Shown piece by piece: positions 56,746-64,000 of a stretch of DNA of 64,000 nucleotides. The first letter of the stretch is position 1, and each line of letters starts with the position of its first letter. The DNA is from an uncultured Rubripirellula sp. (lineage in GTDB: Bacteria; Planctomycetota; Planctomycetia; Pirellulales; Pirellulaceae): positions 1 to 64,000 of the forward strand of contig CALJHC010000004.1 in assembly GCA_938075415.1 (NCBI GenBank). The letters run 5' to 3'. Position numbers and translations under genes: made by a program. Below the pieces are notes generated by a model. The model did not search any database, was not told the origin of the DNA, and worked only from the letters and a program-made list of their open reading frames with translations.

Positions 56746-58521
56746 TTAACGAGAATTAATCAGTCGGCGTGTTGATTCGCTCCAGAACTGCCCCTTTTCA
56801 TTTTGAAGAAGCAATCGAAAGTAGAGTTGGCCGGCTGTGCCTTCCCCAGCAAGCAACTGATTCAAGGTGACCTGATTCCGTTCCTTCACAGGACTCTCTA
56901 ATTCCAGTGAATGCTTCCATCGATCTTTCAATGTCAAACCCTCTCGATCACCCCAATAAAGTGTTACGGTAGGCCTGCTTAGACCATCCTCCACCAGATA
57001 CTCAATCTGTAAATCATCCCCAACACGGTTGAGTCGTTGCAAGCGAATCGCGGAAGGAACACTTTTCAAGGAGGCAAGCACTTGGGGTTCAAGATATGGT
57101 TGATCACTCATGGATGGCATTTTAGGGTTTGCAATAACGCTCTCCTTCGCAGGATGACGATACCCCCATGCACCTGTCTCCAAAAAGAACCAGCCGTCAG
57201 AGGTTACACCACGATTGGTGTGGGTCAGCCCAGTCTCTCGGTCGACATTGGAATTAGACATAAGATCAAGGGCGTGCCAAGAATCTTGATCATCCATCAC
57301 CCACCCTCGGTATCGCATGGCACGAGCGTAAGGCCCAGTACGTTGCACGTGCGGTGGTCCCGGCACCTCAACAAAACTGCCGACCCACAACGACTCTAAT
57401 GGATTGCCCTTGTTGAACTGATTTCCAACGGCAAACAATTCCCAGCGATTCTGCGAAGCGAGGTAGAAATAGCTAAAATAAGTGTTGTACATCTCTCCTG
57501 GCTCGACACGTAAGGCAAAAGCCTGACGCTGTCCCTGATAACCTGACAAAGGCTCCCAGTCGCGGACCTTCACGCCAGTTCCCTCATGACCAAATCCGCC
57601 AAAAGTAGCGTTGCGATTACCGATTGCGAGCAGGTGCGATAACTGCTCAATCGGCGGTTCCTCTTTTCCTCTTCCATAAGACCACAAGGAAAAATTAAAG
57701 CCTGTGTTAACGCGTCCATCAGACTTCCAGGTTGGGCCGTAATAACCGAAAGGGGTTGTGATGGGTGAGTAAAACCCCAACGTTCCCGGGACTGCATCCA
57801 TTTCCATTACCCATAGCCGAACGGGTCGGGATACCGTGGAGGATGTGAATTTGGTGTGCGCCGCAGCAGGCCTCCATCGCTTGCGTATCACAGAAGCCCC
57901 TTGCACGGCATCACCTGTCAACTCAATGCATAAAAGCTTTGCTGTATCTCCTCCTGCGACACACTCCAATTCAACGCCCTGCTTGGCGGTCTCGTTAATT
58001 GACAAATCAACTTCAGCAACCATCACAGACTCTTCGCCGCTCGATTTTGTTGAAAAGTTGAACGACTCACTTCCAGCGCGTAAAACAAAACGAGACTGGT
58101 CATTGCTTGAGGACATCCAAACCCGAATATGAACCACCCCCCTCTTTTCTGACCACCAAGACCACTGTGCAACGTCACCAACATCCCACTTCCCAATCCA
58201 CTTGTATGACTTTCCACCATTGAATTTCTCCACATCCGGAACCTCACCTTGTCCATCAGCAAGCAAACCAAGCCGAGGAAAAAAGGATTCATTGGCCGTC
58301 AGATAGAGACTTCCGTCAACTGTGGGCTGAAGTCGATAAACCTCAGCCTGGCCAGCCGTAATCTGGCTCCACTTCAGCTCAGCGCCCAACTGCCCCATCC
58401 CACTGGTCAAGGGGATCTCGGCGAGAATTGATGTCCATGTTGAAAAGAAGAGGGCCATCGTGAATGAACCCGCTGCGATCCGGCCACCGCTCGCAATCAA
58501 ATGCTTCGTGAATAATTTCAT
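56746..58521 (-). CDS. Exported DUF3472 protein
   Basis: A 591-residue exported protein from the ATG at 58521, where a signal peptide (MKLFTKHLIASGG to ILAEI) begins. An N-terminal beta-sandwich part (about 30-200; TVDGSLYLTANESFF, SWWSEKRGVVHIRVWMSS) precedes the DUF3472 domain (about 205-420; FNFSLWSYGRGKEEPP, YFSYFYLASQNRWELFAVGNQF). Its biochemical role is unestablished, though in planctomycetes it often accompanies sulfatases and carbohydrate enzymes, as here (divergent sulfatase). The open frame extends to 58761, but the extra 80 residues are basic and unlike a signal. No strong Shine-Dalgarno. Confidence 0.78.
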   Translation of the reverse strand: MKLFTKHLIASGGRIAAGSFTMALFFSTWTSILAEIPLTSGMGQLGAELKWSQITAGQAEVYRLQPTVDGSLYLTANESFFPRLGLLADGQGEVPDVEKFNGGKSYKWIGKWDVGDVAQWSWWSEKRGVVHIRVWMSSSNDQSRFVLRAGSESFNFSTKSSGEESVMVAEVDLSINETAKQGVELECVAGGDTAKLLCIELTGDAVQGASVIRKRWRPAAAHTKFTSSTVSRPVRLWVMEMDAVPGTLGFYSPITTPFGYYGPTWKSDGRVNTGFNFSLWSYGRGKEEPPIEQLSHLLAIGNRNATFGGFGHEGTGVKVRDWEPLSGYQGQRQAFALRVEPGEMYNTYFSYFYLASQNRWELFAVGNQFNKGNPLESLWVGSFVEVPGPPHVQRTGPYARAMRYRGWVMDDQDSWHALDLMSNSNVDRETGLTHTNRGVTSDGWFFLETGAWGYRHPAKESVIANPKMPSMSDQPYLEPQVLASLKSVPSAIRLQRLNRVGDDLQIEYLVEDGLSRPTVTLYWGDREGLTLKDRWKHSLELESPVKERNQVTLNQLLAGEGTAGQLYFRLLLQNEKGQFWSESTRRLINSR

Positions 58522-58918
58522 AGAGAGTGCCAGTGGAGAAGCGTTAATTTTTTTCTTGCGTTGGGTATACCGGACTCGAATCTCATGATTCCTTTGTGGA
58601 TACCCTCTGAATTTACCCTTTGGAAACCTGCTCGCCAACAAGCAAGCGCAGTCGCCTGTGAACCTTAGCAAAATCCAAACCAATCGTGAGAGCCTCAGCC
58701 TGATTCCTCTCACCATGCCTTCACTTAAATAGATTACTTCAGGCGATGCCACACCACTCAACCGTTTATCCGTTATCCTTGAAGAGGGAGAAGAATTGGT
58801 GATGGGATGGAGATTACTTCCAGAATCTAAATTCAGTTGTCAGCCGGTAAGAAAACAACTCGCCGGCACTTGCAATCCGGCAATTAAAAATTGATTAGTC
58901 AGCACACGGCACATCTTG
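58522..58918. other. Divergent intergenic region, 397 bp
   Basis: Lies between the divergent DUF3472 and sulfatase genes and probably holds both promoters. No other feature was recognised. Confidence 0.4.
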
Positions 58919-60361
58919 ATGAAGCAGACAAAAAACACAAAACTCGCGATGCTCGTGATCGTAACAATCCTTTCAGCGATCAGCAGCGATCCCGTAAATG
59001 GACAAACCATCAGTGAACAGCAAACTCCAAATGTTCTCCTAATTATGGCCGATGACCTCGGCTGGAAAGACCTACACTGCCAAGGCAACGACAAGATTCG
59101 AACACCGAACCTGGATCGTTTGTCAACTCAGGGCGCACGTTTCACAGACGCCTATGCAGCGGCACCTGTCTGCTCGCCCACACGTGCAGCCATCATTACC
59201 GGACTGGCACCAGCAAGGCTGAAAATCACGCAACATGGACCCGACATCAAGGCGTTTTGGCCCGAGGACAGAACGATCCAACCACCGCCCTCAAATAATG
59301 AATTGCAGCATGATCGAATAACGCTCGCGGAACATTTCCAATCGATGGGATACGCCACCGGATTTTTTGGCAAGTGGCATCTTGGTAACGCGGAAACCTT
59401 CTGGCCCACTCATCATGGATTTGACTTAAACATCGGCGGATGCGGTTTCGGAGGTCCACCAACCTATTTTGACCCCTATCGAATCCCCACGCTTGCATCA
59501 CGTAAGCAGGGTGAATATCTAACCGATCGACTCGCGGATGAAGCCATCGACTACATACGTCGGCAACATGAGAGACCCATGTTCATTTGCTTGTGGACCT
59601 ACAACCCACATTATCCCTTTGAGGCTCCGGAGGAACTGATTAAGCCGTATCAAGGCAAGGAAGGCCCAGGCCTTAAGAATCCAATTTATGGTGCGCAACT
59701 AGAAGCAACAGATCGCGCAATTGGCCGTGTACTCACCGAACTAGACAAACAGAACCTAGCTGATAACACTCTTGTCATTTTCACCAGTGATAACGGAGGC
59801 TGGTCAGGCGCTACCGACAACCAACCTCTTCGGTCGGGCAAAGGTTATTTGCATGAAGGCGGACTGCGAGTCCCGCTCATTATTCGTTGGCCAGGACACG
59901 CCACCGCAGGTGACATAATCAAGACACCCGTTATCAGTATGGACTTAACCGCCACCATGATCGACGCGGTTGACAGAAAGACCGACTCGACATCATCGGG
60001 CAAGGACGCCCCAAAACAACATGCTGGCGAGACCCTCACCGAATCAACACTTGACGGCCAATCGCTGCTTCCGCTGCTGCGTGGCAAAAAGCTAAAACGT
60101 GATACCCTGTTTTTTCACTACCCACATTTTGCTTTTCACAAAGCTAATCGTCCCGGTTCGGCGATTCGACGGGGCAAGTACAAATTAATTCTGCACTACG
60201 ATGATGAGAGCATCGAGCTGTACGATCTTTCTAATGACATTGGCGAGACAAACAACCTCGCAGAATCGCGTCCTGCAGTTGCAAACAATCTACGTACCTC
60301 ACTGGAACATTGGCTGAACGAAACAGACGCTGACCGTCCCACAAAAATTACTCAGAAATAA
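58919..60361 (+). CDS. Exported arylsulfatase-type sulfatase
   Basis: A 480-residue type I sulfatase with signal peptide (to about VNGQT). Metal site NVLLIMADDLGWKDL, formylglycine motif CSPTR with Cys85, followed by AAIITG, then GYATGFFGKWHLGN and the second metal-site motif VIFTSDNGGWSG. This is the arylsulfatase A-like branch, distinct from the sulfamidase-like enzyme at 7140. It probably desulfates a polysaccharide in the periplasm or outside; exact substrate unknown. A TTG at 58916 is in frame, but the ATG at 58919 is the natural start. A weak terminator lies 33 bases after the stop. Divergent from DUF3472. Confidence 0.93.
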   Translation: MKQTKNTKLAMLVIVTILSAISSDPVNGQTISEQQTPNVLLIMADDLGWKDLHCQGNDKIRTPNLDRLSTQGARFTDAYAAAPVCSPTRAAIITGLAPARLKITQHGPDIKAFWPEDRTIQPPPSNNELQHDRITLAEHFQSMGYATGFFGKWHLGNAETFWPTHHGFDLNIGGCGFGGPPTYFDPYRIPTLASRKQGEYLTDRLADEAIDYIRRQHERPMFICLWTYNPHYPFEAPEELIKPYQGKEGPGLKNPIYGAQLEATDRAIGRVLTELDKQNLADNTLVIFTSDNGGWSGATDNQPLRSGKGYLHEGGLRVPLIIRWPGHATAGDIIKTPVISMDLTATMIDAVDRKTDSTSSGKDAPKQHAGETLTESTLDGQSLLPLLRGKKLKRDTLFFHYPHFAFHKANRPGSAIRRGKYKLILHYDDESIELYDLSNDIGETNNLAESRPAVANNLRTSLEHWLNETDADRPTKITQK

Positions 60362-60393
60362 TCTACCTCGGGCATTGAGCGGCCCGTCATCTT

Positions 60394-60415
60394 CGCCAGC
60401 AATGGCGTCCTTTTT
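60394..60415 (+). terminator. Weak candidate terminator after sulfatase gene
   Basis: A 5-bp stem, cgcca with tggcg, closes on a GCAA tetraloop and is followed by tcc and five T. The short stem makes this uncertain. Confidence 0.4.
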
Positions 60416-60637
60416 GGCGAGTCGACTTATTAACAGGCAAGGGCAGGATCCCCCCGCAGTTCATAGCAGTGCGGCTAATTCCCTGAAGGTAGCGACCGGC
60501 AGACCAAGCCTCGCAATCCATTATGCGCGGATCGCCTGTACTGCCTTACTGTGCTGGTAAAACTGCAGAAAAGCTGTGGAGACTGCGAACTTCGACCCGA
60601 AGCAATCGCGAATCAGACCGAGTGAGAAACTGGCAGA

Positions 60638-62032
60638 TCAAGATTCAATCTCAAAGCCATTACGATAATCACGTGCAACTAAATTTTGGGCCATTGCGTC
60701 GCCGATAATTTGTTGCTTCTCCGGATCCCAAGTCAACTTTCGATTAAGTCGCGCGGCAATCCCAGACAGATGACACGTCGACAGGGCGCGATGGTGACTG
60801 AACACATCAGAGATCGGCTCCTTTCTATCACGAACACCTTCAAAGAAGTTTCGAAAGTGATCAACAAGGGAACGATTCTTGTAGGCCTGTTCCATTGCAC
60901 CCTCAGGCAGTGGGCTTGAAGCAAGCTGCTCCACCGGCTCACCAGTAATCCGACCACGATTGACGAAAATTCGACCTTCGGTGCCCTCAAACAGAATCCC
61001 GTTTCCTCCGTCGTGACGAATTTCAATCTCGACACCATCCGCAAACGTGGACAAAATCTGAAACTGAGTTGCTGTGTTGTATCGCGAGGGATCCAACGGA
61101 TAGCCATCCTTAAACTCGACTGGGTGAACCACTTTCACAGGCGTTACCGATACGGGACCGGTCGCAGTTTTATCGAGGCCCCACGTCGCAATATCAACAT
61201 GATGCGCTCCCCAGTCTGTTAGTTTGCCACCCGAGTATTCGTACCACCAGCGGAACTCATAGTGACAGCGTGACCAGCTCTGCGTTTCTCCGTTGGGCCC
61301 TGCTTTGTATCGGTAGTTTGTGTCAGTTACCGGACCTTGCCATTGATTCCAATCGAGACTCTGGGGAACATTCGCGACGGGAATCTCGGGACTGGTCGGT
61401 GCACCACCAATGCTGCAAGTTGCCTTCTTTAGCTTGCCAAGCCGCCCTGCCCGAATTAAAGCAATCGCCTGAATGAACTGACGACTACTTCGCTGCTGAG
61501 TCCCTATTTGAACGATTCGACCCGTTTTCTCACACACATCACAAATCCGACGACCCTCATCAATCGTTAGCGTCATCGGCTTTTCGCAGTAAACATCCTT
61601 GCCTGCAAGCATCGCTTCAATGGCAATCTTTGCGTGCCAATGATCTGGAGTACTGATGTGAACAATATCCACGTCGGCATTGTCCAAGATTGCCCGATAG
61701 TCGGCCTGCTGGCTCGCTTCATGGCCGTGCCACTGCTTGACCAGATCGCCTGCCATTTGGCGTCGACTGGAATCCGCGTCACAAACCGCAATGTAATCCC
61801 CATATTTCGTGAAATCAGGGGCAGACCCATAGGGACGATCCAATCCAGTTGCTCGCTGACACCAACGACTGCCTGTCCCAATTGCCGCGATACGGGGTCG
61901 ATCGTTGGCCGACGTAAATGCGTAACCACGCCTGGTACGATTTAGTACCATCGCGGCTCCGGCAAATCCCAAGGTGGATCGGAGTGCCGCGCGACGTGAG
62001 ACTAACGATGCCTGCAAAGATGATTTGTACAT
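60638..62032 (-). CDS. Tat-exported Gfo/Idh/MocA family oxidoreductase
   Basis: A 464-residue protein with Tat-type signal SRRAALRSTLGFAGAAM. The NAD(P)-binding domain has RIAAIGTGSRW, VHISTPDHWHAK and the signature KDVYCEKPMTLTIDEGR. The C-terminal part has YEYSGGKLTDWGAHHVDIATWGLDKTATGP and ends DYRNGFEIES, very like the tail of the paralogue at 12069 (ESRNGFEIDM). It would oxidise a sugar or polyol outside the cytoplasm with a bound nicotinamide cofactor; substrate unknown. The frame is open to 62107, but ATG at 62032 places the Tat motif correctly. Neighbours: convergent with the sulfatase gene, divergent from the GT2 gene. Confidence 0.9.
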   Translation of the reverse strand: MYKSSLQASLVSRRAALRSTLGFAGAAMVLNRTRRGYAFTSANDRPRIAAIGTGSRWCQRATGLDRPYGSAPDFTKYGDYIAVCDADSSRRQMAGDLVKQWHGHEASQQADYRAILDNADVDIVHISTPDHWHAKIAIEAMLAGKDVYCEKPMTLTIDEGRRICDVCEKTGRIVQIGTQQRSSRQFIQAIALIRAGRLGKLKKATCSIGGAPTSPEIPVANVPQSLDWNQWQGPVTDTNYRYKAGPNGETQSWSRCHYEFRWWYEYSGGKLTDWGAHHVDIATWGLDKTATGPVSVTPVKVVHPVEFKDGYPLDPSRYNTATQFQILSTFADGVEIEIRHDGGNGILFEGTEGRIFVNRGRITGEPVEQLASSPLPEGAMEQAYKNRSLVDHFRNFFEGVRDRKEPISDVFSHHRALSTCHLSGIAARLNRKLTWDPEKQQIIGDAMAQNLVARDYRNGFEIES

Positions 62033-62345
62033 AAACCGAATCGTTGTAAGAGAAACAATGCCTGAAACTATAAAAAGTAAGCCCAACGAGTGCTCACCAC
62101 TCTTCAAGTTTTGGTCAACCTAATCAATTTCCCATACGCGTGCCAAGATGCAGGAGCGATTCGCCGGACTCTCGGCCAGAAAACATCCTTCTCAACCGAA
62201 AAATGATAATGACCGTGAAACAAGTGCTTATTGCGAACGTTTCACGATGATCACTTGACGCAAAAACAGATGATTTGATAGCCGCATATTATCTCGTCGT
62301 TTTTGAATTGCTGCGTAGCTGCCACCGCTATCCATTCAATCACTG
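62033..62345. other. Divergent intergenic region, 313 bp
   Basis: Lies between the divergent oxidoreductase and glycosyltransferase genes. No gene or repeat was recognised. Confidence 0.4.
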
Positions 62346-63218
62346 GTGAGACGTATTCAAATAACGCCTTGGGACAATCCATTGCCACCTCCCAAATCCA
62401 TTTCGGTTGTGCTGTCAACGTATAACGCGCCTTTGTGGCTTGAGAAAACACTCTGGGGATACGCAATGCAGCAGGATTCTCCGGAGGAAATCATAATCGC
62501 AGACGATGGCTCAGACGAACGAACCAAGCGAGTCATTGCACTCATCCGCGATCAAACAACACTAAGCATCAAGCACGTCTGGCATCACGATGATGGCTTC
62601 AGGAAATGCGTGATCCTCAACCGAGCAATCGATGAAGCCTCAGGCGATTACCTAGTTTTTTCCGACGGCGACTGCATACCAAGAAGCGATTTCATTGGTT
62701 GGCATCGGCAACTCGCAAAACCCGGTCACTTTCTCTCCGGGGGCTACAACAAATTACCGATGGGTCTGAGTCGAGAAATCTCTGAGAAATCAATTATCTC
62801 AGGTGATGCTTTTCGCTTCCCTTGGCTATTAAGAAATGGCTTCATCCCCAATCGCCAGTCCTTGAGACTCGTCACGAAAGGCCTCATAGCTGACCTTGGC
62901 AACATGACCACCACCACCCGCCCCACCTGGAACGGGCACAATGCGTCCGGCTGGAAAAACGACCTAATTCAAGTCAATGGATTTGACGAACGAATGCGTT
63001 ACGGCGGAGAGGATTGTGAACTCGGAGAACGACTGATCAATCTCGGTATCCAACCAATTCAGATTCGTTTTCATGCTATCTGCTTACACCTTGATCACAG
63101 TCGTGGTTATGTCAACGCGACTGACCTTGAGAGAAATTTAAGGATTCGACAAGCAACCCGAGCAGAGGCCCTGACTCGGACGAAATACGGCATCAGATCG
63201 CTTGCGAAAGCCGCTTAG
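62346..63218 (+). CDS. GT2-family glycosyltransferase
   Basis: A 290-residue cytoplasmic protein with the GT-A fold: SISVVLSTYNAP, IIIADDGSDERTK (nucleotide-binding Asp pair), and DxD-type motif VFSDGDCIP for the metal-nucleotide sugar. The C-terminal block MRYGGEDCELGERLINLGI matches the galactosyltransferase (Glyco_transf_7C) acceptor region, where the ED pair is catalytic. It likely adds a sugar to a polysaccharide or lipid carrier in cell-surface glycan synthesis; no other glycan-synthesis genes lie within the window. The start is a GTG; no ATG is available before residue 41. Confidence 0.87.
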   Translation: MRRIQITPWDNPLPPPKSISVVLSTYNAPLWLEKTLWGYAMQQDSPEEIIIADDGSDERTKRVIALIRDQTTLSIKHVWHHDDGFRKCVILNRAIDEASGDYLVFSDGDCIPRSDFIGWHRQLAKPGHFLSGGYNKLPMGLSREISEKSIISGDAFRFPWLLRNGFIPNRQSLRLVTKGLIADLGNMTTTTRPTWNGHNASGWKNDLIQVNGFDERMRYGGEDCELGERLINLGIQPIQIRFHAICLHLDHSRGYVNATDLERNLRIRQATRAEALTRTKYGIRSLAKAA

Positions 63219-63792
63219 GCGATACGTCGGTGTCAAACGGTCAGCAGACGCCACTGAAGGCAATCTGACCTCGTGATAGTAACAACGGGGGATGGCGGTA
63301 TGACAGACTCATGCCCCCACTTCAGCATGAAGCCAAGGTTGGTTCCTTCTTCCAAAAAAGAAAATCTGAGAAGAATGCTCCTGACGGAAACTCAACAACC
63401 TGCCTTGCTTCAAGCCTGCCTCTGAAAATCATTGCTTCGCATGGCTGATTGTGGTGCCGAGAATTACATCGCATCTCAGATTGAGCGATATTATTCTTCT
63501 GGTGAATGAATCACACATTCAAAACACCATTCCATCTGAACAAATCATGTCAGAGATTTTATCTCAGTCTCCGTGAGAGATTTTTGGCTCGAAAACGCCC
63601 ATCCTGTGTCGAAAAATCGGTTTTGTTAAGGGCTGCACAGCACGGCAACCCTTAATTGTAGATAAACTGATTAAGTTGATTCGGTGACCACAAGCTCACC
63701 AGTGAACGCTCCCTTTCCCCCGATCCTCAAGACTTTCGTTTTTCTCCTCGAAAAACCTTTCCGCCGCGCTTCGAGACAAATTGAATCATTCC
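63219..63792. other. Intergenic region, 574 bp, no gene seen
   Basis: Lies between the glycosyltransferase and the partial PSCyt gene. No terminator with a T tract or RNA gene was seen. Confidence 0.4.
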
Positions 63793-64000
63793 ATGCATTG
63801 CCTACCCAATCGCATTCATCAGAAAGCTTCACCATTATCGTTACTAGTTGCAACTTCAGTGTTCCTAACGACTGCGCTTTTAACAAGAGCAACGGTGAAA
63901 GCGGAAACGCTCACTGAAACAAATACCTCCCAGGATAGTTTGGCTGGCAAGGTCGACTTCGACCGGGACATTCTTCCGCTACTCTCTGACCGATGCTTCA
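63793..64000 (+). CDS. N-terminus of PSCyt/PSD-type protein, cut by window end
   Basis: An open frame from the ATG at 63793 runs off the right edge without a stop. The 69 visible residues contain a signal peptide (SLLVATSVFLTTALLTRATVKA) and then VDFDRDILPLLSDRCF, the usual opening of the planctomycete cytochrome-like (PSCyt) domain, just before the expected C-x-x-C-H motif. The full protein is probably a DUF1549/DUF1553 or DUF1592 type of about 700-1000 residues. The 77-codon frame starting at 63684 in another phase is a shadow of this gene. Confidence 0.82.
   Translation, partial: MHCLPNRIHQKASPLSLLVATSVFLTTALLTRATVKAETLTETNTSQDSLAGKVDFDRDILPLLSDRCF

Overview
The window looks like chromosomal DNA of a planctomycete, probably of the Pirellulales/Rhodopirellula type. 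The evidence is gene content: three cytochrome-like/DUF gene pairs typical of the phylum (two DUF1552+DUF1592 pairs and one DUF1501 pair), the start of a fourth PSCyt-type gene at the right edge, two formylglycine sulfatases, two Tat-exported Gfo/Idh/MocA oxidoreductases, several PQQ-like beta-propeller proteins, an SHD1-domain protein and a DUF3472 protein. Most products carry Sec, Tat or lipoprotein signals. Shine-Dalgarno sites are present at some genes and absent at others. I see no rRNA, tRNA, CRISPR array, transposase, integrase or phage gene.

Layout. 0.3-9 kb: a beta-propeller protein, a double-esterase/SMP-30 fusion, a two-domain fasciclin protein followed by a strong terminator, and a sulfamidase-like sulfatase. 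9.6-14 kb: a small membrane protein with a tetrapeptide-repeat tail, a second PQQ-like protein, a Tat-exported oxidoreductase and a WrbA-like flavodoxin. 14.5-18.2 kb: a DUF1501 protein translationally coupled to a haem-motif PSD-like protein. 18.5-22.5 kb: the LemA/M48 protease operon and an SHD1 protein. 22.9-31.2 kb: a carbohydrate locus made of a LacI repressor, two matching palindromic operators, a GPH sugar symporter, a long GH94 phosphorylase and a secreted TIM-barrel glycosidase. An OpgC-like acyltransferase carrying an ankyrin insertion follows. 33.7-39.5 kb: a beta-propeller protein and a DUF1592/DUF1552 pair. 39.8-45.3 kb: PEP carboxylase divergent from a SulP anion transporter. 45.4-52 kb: a lipoprotein-like propeller, an exported intradiol dioxygenase, and a PhnD-type binding lipoprotein coupled to a hybrid histidine kinase. 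52.3-64 kb: a second DUF1592/DUF1552 pair, DUF3472, a sulfatase, an oxidoreductase, a GT2 glycosyltransferase and a truncated PSCyt gene.

The overall theme is extracellular and periplasmic breakdown of sulfated or complex polysaccharide with regulated sugar uptake. The best candidates for something undescribed are two. First, four unrelated genes have short tandem repeats (14, 15, 16 and 18 bp units) flush against or just upstream of the start codon; in two of them the unit itself contains a Shine-Dalgarno-like GGAG or an AGG-N5-ATG. They look like amplified translation-initiation regions. Second, the LacI/GPH/GH94 locus may handle beta-1,2-glucan-type oligosaccharides and sits next to an OpgC-like acyltransferase with an ankyrin module predicted on the non-cytoplasmic face.

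Positions, starts and motifs were read by eye; no database search or folding program was run.
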